This document shows, piece after piece, positions 1 through 9,104 of a stretch of 64,000 nt of DNA (position 1 is the first letter of the stretch; each line of letters begins with the position of its first letter). A model generated the notes under the pieces. It saw only the letters and a list, made by a program, of their open reading frames with translations, made no database searches and was not told the DNA's origin. The translations under genes and the position numbers were made by a program. This DNA is from Christiangramia lutea (GTDB lineage Bacteria; Bacteroidota; Bacteroidia; Flavobacteriales; Flavobacteriaceae). The DNA lies in the NCBI RefSeq assembly GCF_022489035.1, contig NZ_JAKVTV010000001.1, forward strand, positions 62,001 to 126,000, in the 5' to 3' direction.

Positions 1-1194
1 ATCTTTTAAAGTGTATTGATAATTCTGCCTTTCTTCTGCTAATTGGATGATTTTCTGCACTCCAGAAGAAATACTTCCTTCTTCAATTCCGGCCACCGTA
101 GGGGCCGGCACATTGGAGTAATCCGTTCGGGTTTGAAGATAGTTTTCTAAATTTTCATAATAAGCTAGCCTCCTTCTGATTTGCTCTTTCTCAAGGTCAA
201 GATCGGCAAGCCTACCTGATATTTCACCGCTTTCGGCAGAAATATCCATAATGGCATTTTCATTTCGAAAATCGTTCAACTCGTTCTCAACCTCTTTTAA
301 TTGAGCTGCCTGTACCGCAAGGCTGCTATCTATAAATCGAATGGTTTTAGTTGCAAATAGGTTTTTACGCTCCAGCATATTCTCACTGAGAACCCTCACA
401 GAACCATTTAGATAATCAACGATTCTTGGTTTATTTAGTCCGGTCTGACTAAGGTTTAAAACAGAAGATCCTTGAGATTGGGGCGATATGCTAACTCCCC
501 TGTACCGGCCAACAGCCGAATTAAATGGCATAAAACTTACATAGTAGATCTTTCCAGCATTTAAGGGATTACCCGTCCTTTCCAGGCGACCGGAAAAAAA
601 GGGAAGATTAACATGATCTCCAATTTTAAAGTTCCTATTGAAATCGCGAGCCTCTACTGTCCTGTAATCATTTTCAACAGTTGAATAATTGGTACGACTA
701 AGATTTCCTGGTACCTGGGCACTAATATTATAGGTGATATCATCTACCATGCTAATCTTCATGGTAACATTATTTGCCTGATAGGCGTTGGTGTCTGCGA
801 TTATTTTAAAAGGAGTAAAACCATAGGCATCTATCCTTTGATACTCACCTTGTTCCAGATAATTAATATAGAATTGAAGTTTTTCTACCACTTCTTCATT
901 ATGCGATCTGGAACTTAAAATAGTCATTGCTGTATTCACTTTATCTGAAGTCCCTCCCCAGTTAAAAGTTAAACTGGTATTGGAAGTAAAAAAGGGATTT
1001 TGATCGTCCTTGATGGAAATAGTATTTCCTAATCTATATACGGGTAGTTTCCTTACGTTATTATAATAAGCAACGGCTAAACTGATACCAACGGATAGAA
1101 GGATCAATTTCCAGTAACTAATGACTTTAAGGATGAAACCCTTAAAATCAAAGGTGGATCCTACATCTGATATGTGATCATCTTCATGTGCCAT
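1..1194 (-). CDS. Wzc-like polysaccharide chain-length/tyrosine-kinase protein (partial)
   Basis: The first 398 residues of a polysaccharide co-polymerase, cut by the window start. After a short acidic cytoplasmic N-terminus comes a membrane segment near residues 23-43 (KVISYWKLILLSVGISLAVA), then a long periplasmic region rich in predicted helix (about residues 290-380, QAAQLKEVENELNDFR). This is the layout of Wzz/Wzc proteins. The C-terminal second membrane helix and tyrosine kinase domain would lie outside the window, so the kinase is not seen. Its ATG (1194-1192) overlaps the stop of the upstream Wza-like gene as TAATG, which suggests translational coupling. Inferred role: control of chain length and export of capsule or exopolysaccharide with the Wza-like protein. 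Confidence 0.82.
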   Translation of the reverse strand, partial: MAHEDDHISDVGSTFDFKGFILKVISYWKLILLSVGISLAVAYYNNVRKLPVYRLGNTISIKDDQNPFFTSNTSLTFNWGGTSDKVNTAMTILSSRSHNEEVVEKLQFYINYLEQGEYQRIDAYGFTPFKIIADTNAYQANNVTMKISMVDDITYNISAQVPGNLSRTNYSTVENDYRTVEARDFNRNFKIGDHVNLPFFSGRLERTGNPLNAGKIYYVSFMPFNSAVGRYRGVSISPQSQGSSVLNLSQTGLNKPRIVDYLNGSVRVLSENMLERKNLFATKTIRFIDSSLAVQAAQLKEVENELNDFRNENAIMDISAESGEISGRLADLDLEKEQIRRRLAYYENLENYLQTRTDYSNVPAPTVAGIEEGSISSGVQKIIQLAEERQNYQYTLKD

Positions 1195-1994
1195 TATAAT
1201 CTAGATATAGCAATGACTGACGTAACGACTGCCAGTAAACTGGCAACTGTCCTGAACACCTCAAGGCCCGTTGTTCCGAATCCAATTGCTTTTCTGGGTA
1301 ATGGATTTACTACGATCATGTCATTGGGTTGAATATAATAATAAGGACTTTTTAAAGCATCTATATTGGTTACATTTATAGTATGTATTTCCTCACCCTG
1401 GGGATATTGTCTAATGATCTGTACATTTTCACGATCTCCATAATCGGTTATACCTCCTGCATTAGCGATCGCCTCCATAATGGTTACCTGATCTTTATAG
1501 ATCACCTGGCTACCCTGACCTATTTCTCCTAGAGTAGTATATCTGATTCCGGCAAGTTTTACCGTCACGAATATATTAGCTTCTTCTTTGAAATATTCTT
1601 CCAGCAATTTTTTTTCAATTTTTTCCCTTACCTCTTTTTCTGTGAATCCCAGGACATTGATCTCTCCCATCGTAGGAACACGAATATTTCCGTGATCATC
1701 TACGGTAAACCCATCAAAATAAACTGCTTCTTCCGTGGTTGCATTTGGATTTTCGCTCCCAATTGGATTGAACATACCAACGATATCCTGGTCGAGCGCT
1801 TTTACCCGAATACTTAAAAGATCTCCTACTTGAATACGGTAAGGTTTGCGCAATCTCTGAACCTGGATAATGCTATCTACCTCTTCTTCATATTCCTGTA
1901 GATAAGAGATCTTTTTTGTAGATACGCATGAGGTTAAGGCTAGTACTGCAGCGAATAAAAACAATAAGGATTTGAATCGCATAAAGGGCTTCAC
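1194..1994 (-). CDS. Wza-like polysaccharide export outer-membrane lipoprotein
   Basis: 266 residues. A lipoprotein signal ends in LALTSC with the lipidated cysteine at 23. A Poly_export domain follows (about 50-150, YRIQVGDLLSIRV), then an SLBB-type region (about 150-230, TTLGEIGQGSQVIY). The C-terminal hydrophobic stretch (TVASLLAVVTSVIAISRL) matches the Wza outer-membrane helix. In this family the protein forms the outer-membrane exit channel for capsule or exopolysaccharide, working with the Wzc-like partner encoded immediately downstream with a 1-nt overlap. A second ATG lies at 1982; a TATATTTG box at 2012-2005 would leave a very short leader for the first ATG, so the start could be either. 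Confidence 0.9.
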   Translation of the reverse strand: MKPFMRFKSLLFLFAAVLALTSCVSTKKISYLQEYEEEVDSIIQVQRLRKPYRIQVGDLLSIRVKALDQDIVGMFNPIGSENPNATTEEAVYFDGFTVDDHGNIRVPTMGEINVLGFTEKEVREKIEKKLLEEYFKEEANIFVTVKLAGIRYTTLGEIGQGSQVIYKDQVTIMEAIANAGGITDYGDRENVQIIRQYPQGEEIHTINVTNIDALKSPYYYIQPNDMIVVNPLPRKAIGFGTTGLEVFRTVASLLAVVTSVIAISRL

Positions 1995-2004
1995 ATAGTT
2001 TTAA

Positions 2005-2012
2005 CAAATATA
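2005..2012 (-). promoter_or_regulatory. TANNTTTG -7 box upstream of the Wza-like gene
   Basis: Read on the minus strand the sequence is TATATTTG, an exact match to the Bacteroidota -7 consensus TANNTTTG, 10 nt before the annotated start codon. No convincing TTG -33 element is seen 17-23 nt further upstream, so the assignment is tentative. Confidence 0.4.
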
Positions 2013-2074
2013 GTTTTTACGGGCTAATAATAAAATAAACTGTAAAAAATCTATTCTTAAGTATACTTTTCAAT

Positions 2075-2100
2075 GTCATGCTGAACTTGTTTCAGCATCT
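2075..2100 (+). repeat. Dispersed 26-bp repeat, copy 1
   Basis: GTCATGCTGAAC-TTG-TTTCAGCATCT, containing the dyad GCTGAA/TTCAGC. Near-identical copies are at 4671 and 6784 in the same orientation. It lies in the 289-bp gap between the Wza-like gene and fcl, which shows no gene. Confidence 0.75.
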
Positions 2101-2283
2101 TTAAAACTCAACTAAAACTTTCAAATAATTAAGTCAACCACAATAATTACTCTTAAGGTTTCTATCTTCAAATAAGCGAAGGAAGATAATTAAATGGACA
2201 CCTAACACTAGAAAGTTTCCATTAACCTAATACATATAATTTATCTTTTAGAAATTTCTAAATTTCATACTAGTTTTAATGAA

Positions 2284-3207
2284 TTAACCACCGAATTTTT
2301 CCTGGTAGACCTGTTGAATTCCATCCTTGAGGTTTATCTGATGCTTCCAACCCAGTTTATGGATCAGGGATACATCTAAAAGTTTCCTGGGAGTTCCGTC
2401 GGGTTTTTCAGTATTCCACTTTATATGCCCTTTAAAGTCTGTTACTTCCTTGATAAGTTCTGCAAGGTCCTTTATCGAAATATCCTTACCTGTACCTATA
2501 TTAACGCTTACATTTCCTTTATAATTCAACATTAAATAGAAACAGGCCTCTGCTACATCATCTACATGCAAAAAATCACGTTTTGGTGTACCTGTACCCC
2601 AAATCTCAACATATTCTCGATCTTCGATCTTTGCCTCATGGAATTTTCTTAGCAAGGCGGGAAGTACGTGGGAGGTTTCAAGATCATAATTATCATTGGG
2701 ACCGTAAAGATTGGTTGGCATTACCGAGATAAAGTTGCTCCCGTATTGCCTGTTGTAGTTCTCACACATTTTTAAACCAGCGATCTTGGCAATGGCATAT
2801 GGTTCATTCGTTGGTTCTAGCTCCCCGGTTAGTAAATACTCTTCTCTTATAGGCTGAGAAGCCATTTTTGGATAGATACATGACGAAGCAAGGAATAGTA
2901 ATTTTTTCACTCCATGTACATAACTCTGATGTATTACATTATTCTGGATCATTAGATTTTCATAGAGGAATTGTGCGCGATAATTATTGTTCGCCTCAAT
3001 TCCTCCTACGATGGCTGCTGCCAGGAATACATATTCGGGTTTTTCTGTTTCAAAGAAATCTATAACGCTTTGTTGATCAGTCAGGTCAAGCTCGTCTATA
3101 GACCTGTAAATAAGATTTTTATAACCTTTGCTTTCAAGATTTCTAACAATTGCCGACCCCACCATTCCGTGGTGACCTGCTATATAGATCCTTGCAGTTT
3201 TTTCCAT
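2284..3207 (-). CDS. fcl: GDP-L-fucose synthase
   Basis: 307 residues from the ATG at 3207; the frame continues to a TTG at 3225, but that would overlap gmd and the ATG gives the usual N-terminus ([17 protein letters not shown]). It is a short-chain dehydrogenase/epimerase. The GxxGMVG nucleotide-binding motif is at about 11-17, a Ser-Ser-Cys motif near 108 and the catalytic Tyr137/Lys141 pair in YAIAK. It converts GDP-4-keto-6-deoxymannose to GDP-L-fucose by epimerisation and NADPH reduction. It starts 10 nt after gmd and must share its transcript. The product feeds surface polysaccharide synthesis, consistent with the Wza/Wzc genes next door. Confidence 0.95.
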   Translation of the reverse strand: MEKTARIYIAGHHGMVGSAIVRNLESKGYKNLIYRSIDELDLTDQQSVIDFFETEKPEYVFLAAAIVGGIEANNNYRAQFLYENLMIQNNVIHQSYVHGVKKLLFLASSCIYPKMASQPIREEYLLTGELEPTNEPYAIAKIAGLKMCENYNRQYGSNFISVMPTNLYGPNDNYDLETSHVLPALLRKFHEAKIEDREYVEIWGTGTPKRDFLHVDDVAEACFYLMLNYKGNVSVNIGTGKDISIKDLAELIKEVTDFKGHIKWNTEKPDGTPRKLLDVSLIHKLGWKHQINLKDGIQQVYQEKFGG

Positions 3208-3217
3208 GTACTGACTA

Positions 3218-4330
3218 CTATTCAAAATAATTTAATGTTTCATGACCTCCATCCCTCAAGAACTTATCTTTTTTAAATAATTCCAGATCGGCTTCTATCA
3301 TTTCTTTAACAAGTTCTGGAAGACTGTATTTAGGAGACCAATTTAATTCCTTCTTGCATTTGCTGGCATCACCAATGAGCAGGTCAACTTCCGTAGGCCT
3401 GTAATAATCGGGGTCTACCCTAACTACTACTTTTCCCTCTAGACTTTTGAAATCTGTATTGGAACAGGAAACTACAACTCCCTTTTCCTCCAGCCCTTTT
3501 CCCTTGAATTCGAGTTCCATTCCCAATTCTGAAAATGCCATGATGGCCAGTTCACGTACGGAAGTAGTTACCCCAGTAGCAATTACATAATCCTCTGGTT
3601 TATCCTGCTGCAGCATTAACCACATGGCTTCCACATAATCTTTGGCATGCCCCCAGTCCCTGCGAGCATCAAGGTTTCCAAGAAAAACACTTTCCTGCAT
3701 CCCGAGAGCGATCCTGGCTGCGGCTCTGGTGATTTTCCTGGTTACAAAGGTTTCTCCCCTGATAGGTGACTCATGATTGAAAAGTATTCCATTGCAGGCG
3801 TACATCCCGTAAGCTTCTCTGTAATTCACCGTGATCCAGTAACCGTATAATTTCGCAACTCCATAGGGACTTCGCGGATAAAAAGGTGTTTTTTCATTTT
3901 GAGGTACTTCCTGAACCATTCCATACAATTCTGAAGAAGACGCCTGGTAAATACGTGTTTTCTCGGTTAGATTTAAAAGTCGTACTGCCTCCAGTATCCG
4001 AAGGGTTCCCAGGCCATCTACATTCCCGGTGTATTCGGGTGTTTCAAAACTTACTTTAACATGTGACATCGCCCCCAGGTTATAGATCTCATCGGGTTGT
4101 ACCTCCTGAATGATTCGGGTAAGGTTCATCGAATCACTTAGATCTCCATAGTGCATTCTAAACCTAACGTCCTTCTCATGAGGATCCTGGTAAAGATGAT
4201 CTACTCTCGCCGTATTGAAAATAGAAGAGCGCCTTTTCACTCCGTGTACTTCGTAACCTTTTCCTAGCAATAGCTCAGCAAGATAAGCACCATCCTGCCC
4301 GGTGATTCCTGTGATTAGGGCTTTTTTCAT
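3218..4330 (-). CDS. gmd: GDP-mannose 4,6-dehydratase
   Basis: 370 residues, the normal length. The N-terminal Rossmann motif [12 protein letters not shown] and the NADP-binding RRSS are present, as is the YGVAK catalytic Tyr-Lys pair ([12 protein letters not shown]), followed by the family-specific [15 protein letters not shown] stretch. It dehydrates GDP-D-mannose to GDP-4-keto-6-deoxy-D-mannose, the substrate of the GDP-fucose synthase encoded 10 nt downstream. No terminator separates the two. A roughly 490-bp gene-free region lies upstream. Confidence 0.97.
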   Translation of the reverse strand: MKKALITGITGQDGAYLAELLLGKGYEVHGVKRRSSIFNTARVDHLYQDPHEKDVRFRMHYGDLSDSMNLTRIIQEVQPDEIYNLGAMSHVKVSFETPEYTGNVDGLGTLRILEAVRLLNLTEKTRIYQASSSELYGMVQEVPQNEKTPFYPRSPYGVAKLYGYWITVNYREAYGMYACNGILFNHESPIRGETFVTRKITRAAARIALGMQESVFLGNLDARRDWGHAKDYVEAMWLMLQQDKPEDYVIATGVTTSVRELAIMAFSELGMELEFKGKGLEEKGVVVSCSNTDFKSLEGKVVVRVDPDYYRPTEVDLLIGDASKCKKELNWSPKYSLPELVKEMIEADLELFKKDKFLRDGGHETLNYFE

Positions 4331-4453
4331 ATCTAAATTTTGAAGATCCAGAAATTTTATGCCAATGTATTAATTTTTGAATCATCCCATATTACAAATC
4401 CTGAATTATACCTAATCTCATTAATCGTTCAACCAAAATAAAGACTAAATTTT

Positions 4454-4472
4454 CATCTTCATCTTCATCTTC
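4454..4472 (+). repeat. Hexanucleotide microsatellite
   Basis: About three copies of CATCTT in tandem in gene-free DNA. It is short and probably of no functional importance. Confidence 0.6.
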
Positions 4473-4670
4473 TACCAGCTAATTCCGAAAAATTTTGACA
4501 GGTTCCTCTGAAGTATCGATCTGTCGGAGAAGTACAATATTTTCTTTTCATTTCTTTTACAGGTCAATCCAGGGTGTACTTTTCGGCTGAAAAGATTATT
4601 TTATATATCGCTTTCTCAAGATCTTGAGTCTGTCGAAGGGCCTAAATGAATTATCATAATTCGTTTATCC

Positions 4671-4696
4671 GTCATGCTGAACTCGTTTCAGTATGT
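4671..4696 (+). repeat. Dispersed 26-bp repeat, copy 2
   Basis: GTCATGCTGAAC-TCG-TTTCAGTATGT. It differs from copies 1 and 3 mainly in the loop and the last bases, with the right arm of the dyad changed (TTCAGT). Same orientation as the other two. Confidence 0.7.
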
Positions 4697-4821
4697 CTAA
4701 AAGTTTTTTCATATAAAAAATGAACCCAATTCTCAATTATCCATTTTCAATGATCATTTGATAATTCTTAGTTTGTACTTTTGATGCTCGAACGGACAAC
4801 ACAGAACCGATAACGTATTAC

Positions 4822-6684
4822 ATGAATTACCTCTCAGTAGAAAATATAGCCAAATCCTACGGTGAACGCCGACTCTTTGAAAATTTAAGCTTCGGAATAA
4901 ATAAAGACCAGAAGGTTGGTTTTGTTGCCAAGAATGGAACCGGAAAAACAAGCTTACTTAATATTCTCGCAGGATCCGATTCACCCGATGATGGACAGGT
5001 GATCTACCGGAATGATATTCGGGTGGCCTTTCTTTCTCAGGAACCAGACCTGGATCCGGAACTCACGATCGAGCAGAGTATTTTCTCCAGCGAAAACCCT
5101 ACGCTTAAGATCGTTGAGCAATATGAAAAGGCGCTATTAAACCCAGATGATGCCGATGCTTTACAAAAGGCTATGGATGCCATGGAGGCTAATAACGCCT
5201 GGGATTTTGAAACTGAATTTAAGCAGATCCTTTTCAAGCTTAATCTGGAAGACCTGCAGGCAGTGGTAAAAAATCTTTCCGGAGGGCAGAAGAAAAGATT
5301 GGCATTAGCCAGAATGCTCTTAAAAAAACCTGATTTCATTATCCTTGATGAGCCAACCAACCACCTGGATCTTGATATGATCGAATGGCTGGAAGAATAT
5401 TTTAGGAAGCAGGATTTTACCATTTTCATGGTGACTCACGACCGGTACTTCCTGGAAAGAGTATGTAACGAGATCATTGAACTTGAGGATGGAAAACTTT
5501 ATACGTATAAAGGGAATTACTCGTACTATCTGGACAAAAAAGAGGAAAGACACCAACTGGAAGCAACCAATACCGATAAGGCCCAGCAATTGTATAAAAA
5601 GGAACTGGAATGGATGCGTCGCCAGCCAAAAGCACGAACTACAAAATCTAAATCCAGGATAGAAGATTTTCATGAGATAAAGCATAGAGCAAGCCAGCGC
5701 CGGCAGGAGCATAAAGTGCAGCTGGAACTGAATATGGAAAGACTGGGAAGTAAGATCGTAGAGCTTCACAATATTTCCAAGGAACTTGGCGGCAAGCAGC
5801 TGATGAAAAATTTCAGCTACACCTTTAAAAAAGGAGAACGTTTAGGGATTATTGGAAAGAACGGTACCGGGAAATCCACATTCCTGAATATGCTTACCGG
5901 CAACCTGAATCCAGACACCGGTAAGATCGTTATTGGAGAAACGGTGAAATTTGGGTATTACACCCAGAAGGGGATTAAGATAAAACCAGGCCAGAAGGTT
6001 GTGGAAGTCATTAAGGAATTCGGAGATTATATTCCGCTTAAAAAAGGCAGGCAGATCTCCGCGGAACAGCTATTAGAGCGATTTCTTTTTGACCGCAAAA
6101 AACAATATGACTATGTCGAAAAGCTGAGTGGTGGTGAGAAGAAGCGACTGTACCTGTGTACTGTTCTAATTCAGAACCCGAATTTCCTTATTCTCGATGA
6201 GCCTACAAACGATCTCGATGTACTTACTTTAAATGTGCTTGAAAACTTCCTGATGGATTTTCCGGGTTGCATTATCGTGGTTTCTCACGATCGTTATTTT
6301 ATGGACAAGATCACCGATCACCTTTTTGTATTTGAAGGAAAAGGTGAAGTTTCTGACTTTCCCGGAAATTATACCGATTACAGGGAATATTCTGAAAGTA
6401 AAATTTCTTCTGAGCCTAAAACCGAAAAGAAACCAAAAGAGAACACCTGGCGTGACGACTCCACAGGCTCTAAGCTTACCTATAAAGAGCAGAAGGAATT
6501 CGGAAAACTTGAAAAAGAGATCAGTAAGCTGGAAAAGAAAAAAGAAGAGATACAGAAAGAATTCCTGAAAGAATTAACCGGAGACGAGATCAATGAAACT
6601 TCGGTTAAATTGAAATCTGTAGAAGATGAAATTGAGGAAAAAACTATGCGTTATTTTGAATTGATGGAAAAAATGGAGCAATAA
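4822..6684 (+). CDS. ABC-F family ATPase (Uup-like)
   Basis: 620 residues with two ABC domains and no membrane segment, so an ABC-F translation-type ATPase. Domain 1 has Walker A VAKNGTGKTS (about 36-45), signature LSGGQ and Walker B FIILDEPTNHLD. Domain 2 has GKNGTGKST (about 350), LSGGEKKRL and FLILDEPTNDLD. The linker between them (about 235-310) is charged and helical, as in this family. A C-terminal coiled coil (about 560-620, KLEKEISKLEKKKEEIQ) is typical of Uup, which binds ribosomes or branched DNA. Uup is the best guess over EttA because of that coiled coil. It is monocistronic as far as can be seen. Confidence 0.9.
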   Translation: MNYLSVENIAKSYGERRLFENLSFGINKDQKVGFVAKNGTGKTSLLNILAGSDSPDDGQVIYRNDIRVAFLSQEPDLDPELTIEQSIFSSENPTLKIVEQYEKALLNPDDADALQKAMDAMEANNAWDFETEFKQILFKLNLEDLQAVVKNLSGGQKKRLALARMLLKKPDFIILDEPTNHLDLDMIEWLEEYFRKQDFTIFMVTHDRYFLERVCNEIIELEDGKLYTYKGNYSYYLDKKEERHQLEATNTDKAQQLYKKELEWMRRQPKARTTKSKSRIEDFHEIKHRASQRRQEHKVQLELNMERLGSKIVELHNISKELGGKQLMKNFSYTFKKGERLGIIGKNGTGKSTFLNMLTGNLNPDTGKIVIGETVKFGYYTQKGIKIKPGQKVVEVIKEFGDYIPLKKGRQISAEQLLERFLFDRKKQYDYVEKLSGGEKKRLYLCTVLIQNPNFLILDEPTNDLDVLTLNVLENFLMDFPGCIIVVSHDRYFMDKITDHLFVFEGKGEVSDFPGNYTDYREYSESKISSEPKTEKKPKENTWRDDSTGSKLTYKEQKEFGKLEKEISKLEKKKEEIQKEFLKELTGDEINETSVKLKSVEDEIEEKTMRYFELMEKMEQ

Positions 6685-6783
6685 GGAGGAATCTGTAAAT
6701 TTAATTGTCAGCTTGAGCGTTCTGACCTAGTTGAAGAATCGAATACCAAATTTTAAATAATTACAATTATCCCAATTTTTGAC

Positions 6784-6809
6784 GTCATGCTGAACTAGTT
6801 TCAGCGTCT
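6784..6809 (+). repeat. Dispersed 26-bp repeat, copy 3
   Basis: GTCATGCTGAAC-TAG-TTTCAGCGTCT, with the GCTGAA/TTCAGC dyad intact. It ends 15 nt before the start codon of the methyltransferase gene, so it may form a hairpin in that leader if transcribed. Confidence 0.75.
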
Positions 6810-6824
6810 TACCTTAAAAATAAA

Positions 6825-7601
6825 ATGCTTTTTCAAATTAAATCATTTCTGAACTTTCTAATGAAGAGCCAAAATCAGCACGGGCTCCACTCCCCTTTTG
6901 TTTATAACCTGGTGACAAAATGCTTTTATGATAAAGGTTTTTATAAGGAATATGATCTCATCAGAAATTACCGCAATGACCTTTTAAGAAATAAGGAATT
7001 CATTGAAGTTACCGATTTTGGAGCCGGAAGCAGGGTTTTCAATTCTAATAAAAGACCTGTTTTTTCAATTGCAAAAAACGCAGGTATCACTCTACACCGG
7101 GCGAAATTACTTTACAGAATTACCAATTACCTGAAAATCGAAAACGCCCTCGAATTGGGGACTTCCCTGGGTGTCGCTTCTTCGGCTATCGCAGCCAATA
7201 AAAGGACAAAATTAACCAGTATTGAAGGTTGCCCGGAAACAGCTGGAATAGCATCGGAACAATTTCAGAAATACGCTTTAAAAAATATTGACCTTAGAAT
7301 TGGCAAATTTGAAGATCAATTTGAAGAGATCCTTCAAAAAAATGAAAATTTCGACCTGATCTATTTTGACGGCAATCATCAAAAAGATGCTACCCTGAAA
7401 TACTTTAAAAAACTGCTACCTGGCATTCATAACGATTCGGTTTTTATCTTCGACGATATCCATTGGTCCAAAGACATGCAGAAAGCCTGGGCAGAGATTA
7501 AAAAACATCCTTCCGTAAAGGTTACCATTGACACTTTTCAATGGGGAATTGTATTCTTTAGAAAAGAACAGGTAAAACAGGATTTTATAATTCGTGTTTG
7601 A
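6825..7601 (+). CDS. Class I SAM-dependent methyltransferase
   Basis: 258 residues. The central Rossmann-like part has the SAM-binding strand-loop NALELGTSLGVASSAIA (about 104-120), an acidic residue after strand 2 (LTSIEGCPE) and DLIYFDGNHQKDATLKYF (about 187-204). That layout is characteristic of the Methyltransf_24/O-methyltransferase group. The N-terminus has the flavobacterial QHGLHSPFVYNLV stretch. The substrate cannot be told from sequence. It sits alone, with repeats on both sides. Common in Flavobacteriia; probably cytosolic. Confidence 0.8.
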   Translation: MLFQIKSFLNFLMKSQNQHGLHSPFVYNLVTKCFYDKGFYKEYDLIRNYRNDLLRNKEFIEVTDFGAGSRVFNSNKRPVFSIAKNAGITLHRAKLLYRITNYLKIENALELGTSLGVASSAIAANKRTKLTSIEGCPETAGIASEQFQKYALKNIDLRIGKFEDQFEEILQKNENFDLIYFDGNHQKDATLKYFKKLLPGIHNDSVFIFDDIHWSKDMQKAWAEIKKHPSVKVTIDTFQWGIVFFRKEQVKQDFIIRV

Positions 7602-7965
7602 AAAATCTTTTGAGTTTTAATCTTTGAAGCTGAAACTATTTATCACAAAATCTCAGAATCAATGTAGAGTTTAAAATTCGACCTTCGAAAATTCAGCGTA
7701 GAATTTAAATTGATAGCACCGTAAAATTTTAGGCTGTTTGAGCGTACCGAGTTCCTAAAATTTAGGCGCTGAACAATAAATTCAGCTTAATTTTCGTGAG
7801 CCTAGACCTTTTTGTTTCTTTTTCCGGCGATGGAAAAAAGAAAATTAAATAACAACCTATTTTGACTTCACTTTTTTGAACAAGCGAAAAAAGAAACATT
7901 CAGATTTTAAATATTCTGTAACAAAAAAACAAAATCCACGTCATACCATTGAAAAATTATTCTGA
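7602..7965 (+). other. 364-bp gene-free region
   Basis: No credible gene. Most of it is filled by a composite set of inverted repeats (listed separately at 7723-7893). The rest is AT-rich. It lies directly upstream of the LolD/MacB-like ATPase gene. Confidence 0.6.
7723..7893 (+). repeat. Composite dispersed intergenic repeat
   Basis: Three inverted repeats in series: AAATTTTAGG (7724-7733) with CCTAAAATTT (7754-7763) around a GCTGTTTGAGCG... core; TTTCTTTTTCC (7815-7825) with GGAAAAAAGAAA (7832-7843); and CTTTTTT (7871-7877) with AAAAAAG (7887-7893). The words GCTGTTTGAGCG, CGTGAGCCTAGA and TTTTTGTTTCTTTTT are, from memory, common in intergenic repeats of Bacteroidota genomes. No transposase is linked. 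Confidence 0.6.
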
Positions 7966-8664
7966 ATGAGCAAAGTAATCGAGATCCGTAATATCACCAG
8001 AGATTTTCCATTAGGAAATGAAGTTGTAAAAGTCCTTAAAGGAATCGACCTTGATATAGATCGTGGTGAATATGTTGCTTTTATGGGGCCCTCCGGTTCG
8101 GGAAAATCAACTTTGATGAATTTGCTAGGTTGTTTAGACACCCCAACATCCGGATCTTATATTCTGAATGGCAAGGATGTGAGCCAGATGAGTGAAGATG
8201 AACTTGCTGAAATCCGGAATAAAGAGATCGGTTTTGTTTTTCAAACTTTTAATCTCCTACCAAGAACCACTGCTCTCGATAATGTGGCTTTACCAATGAT
8301 CTACGCAGGTGCGTCTAAAAATCAGCGAAAGGAAAGAGCTGAAGATGTTCTAAAAAGTGTTGGCCTGGGTGACCGGATGGACCATAAACCCAACCAGCTA
8401 TCGGGGGGACAGAGACAAAGGGTAGCCGTAGGACGTGCCCTGGTTAATAAACCGTCAATTATCCTGGCAGATGAACCTACCGGAAATCTCGATTCGAAAA
8501 CTTCTGTAGAGATCATGAACCTTTTCGATGAAATTCATGCTGCCGGCAATACCGTGATCCTGGTAACTCACGAGGAAGATATCGCTGAACATGCCCATCG
8601 TATTATTCGGCTAAAAGATGGAATTGTTGAAAGCGATGAAAGAAAAACGGTGATCAGTCAGTAG
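7966..8664 (+). CDS. ABC transporter ATP-binding protein (LolD/MacB-like)
   Basis: 232 residues, a single ABC domain. Walker [10 protein letters not shown] is at about 42-50, the Q-loop in [12 protein letters not shown] near 88-99, the signature [15 protein letters not shown] near 145, Walker [14 protein letters not shown] near 166 and the switch histidine in LVTHE near 202. The motifs FNLLP and ADEPTGNLD mark the LolD/MacB/FtsE exporter group. No membrane partner gene is adjacent, so its permease must be elsewhere or it is one of the stand-alone copies seen in flavobacteria. The substrate is unknown; lipoprotein release or macrolide/peptide export are the family roles. Confidence 0.88.
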   Translation: MSKVIEIRNITRDFPLGNEVVKVLKGIDLDIDRGEYVAFMGPSGSGKSTLMNLLGCLDTPTSGSYILNGKDVSQMSEDELAEIRNKEIGFVFQTFNLLPRTTALDNVALPMIYAGASKNQRKERAEDVLKSVGLGDRMDHKPNQLSGGQRQRVAVGRALVNKPSIILADEPTGNLDSKTSVEIMNLFDEIHAAGNTVILVTHEEDIAEHAHRIIRLKDGIVESDERKTVISQ

Positions 8665-8800
8665 AAGCCGGTTGGCAGTTATCAGGATTAAAATATTGAA
8701 TTCTGAATACCTGATCTGAAAACAAGAATCTCAATCCTGAATTATTGTTTTTGAGCTTTTAAGAAATCTTTACTACCTTGTATCTAATAAGACACTTACA

Positions 8801-8980
8801 ATGATCGATTTAGACCAGGAAACCTGGATTTATCTTACCATAATAGCTGTATTTCTTGCTTATTTTCTTTGGAATTCGCGGAGAGCCAAAAGGATCAAAA
8901 AGCAACGTAAAAACAGAAATTTCAGAAAAAGATATATGGAAAGAAAACAGGAAAAAGAATCCGATTCAGTCGTAAAATAG
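8801..8980 (+). CDS. Small single-pass membrane protein, 59 residues
   Basis: Starts ATG, 59 residues. An N-terminal acidic patch (MIDLDQET) is followed by one membrane helix (about 9-24, WIYLTIIAVFLAYFLW) and a strongly basic tail (RRAKRIKKQRKNRNFRKR), giving an N-out/C-in topology by the positive-inside rule. I know no named family. It has a normal start and stop and an uninterrupted frame between two real genes on the same strand, so it is likely real, though function is unknown. Confidence 0.6.
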   Translation: MIDLDQETWIYLTIIAVFLAYFLWNSRRAKRIKKQRKNRNFRKRYMERKQEKESDSVVK

Positions 8981-9104
8981 TTCCAATTCCATTCTGTCTA
9001 TTTTACCCGAAATATTTTCTTGCCATTCTAATCTTCGTAACTTTAGGCTTCGAAATTTCAGGTCTGGATACTTTCGATCGAATTGAAATAATTAAACAGA
9101 ATAG

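Larger units (their letters stand above)
4331..4821 (+). other. 491-bp gene-free, repeat-bearing spacer
   Basis: No credible gene on either strand. The gap separates the minus-strand polysaccharide genes from the plus-strand ABC-F gene. It holds a TTCATC microsatellite (4454-4472), a CTTGAGTCTGTCGAAGGGCC element (4623-4642) whose reverse complement resembles 13556-13578, and copy 2 of the 26-bp dispersed repeat. A TACTTTTG box (4776-4783) with a TTTG 15 nt upstream may be the ABC-F promoter, although the spacing is short. Confidence 0.6.

Noticed and set aside
3208-3225. Earlier TTG start for fcl
   Set aside because: It would overlap gmd and add six residues not seen in the family; the ATG at 3207 gives the expected N-terminus.
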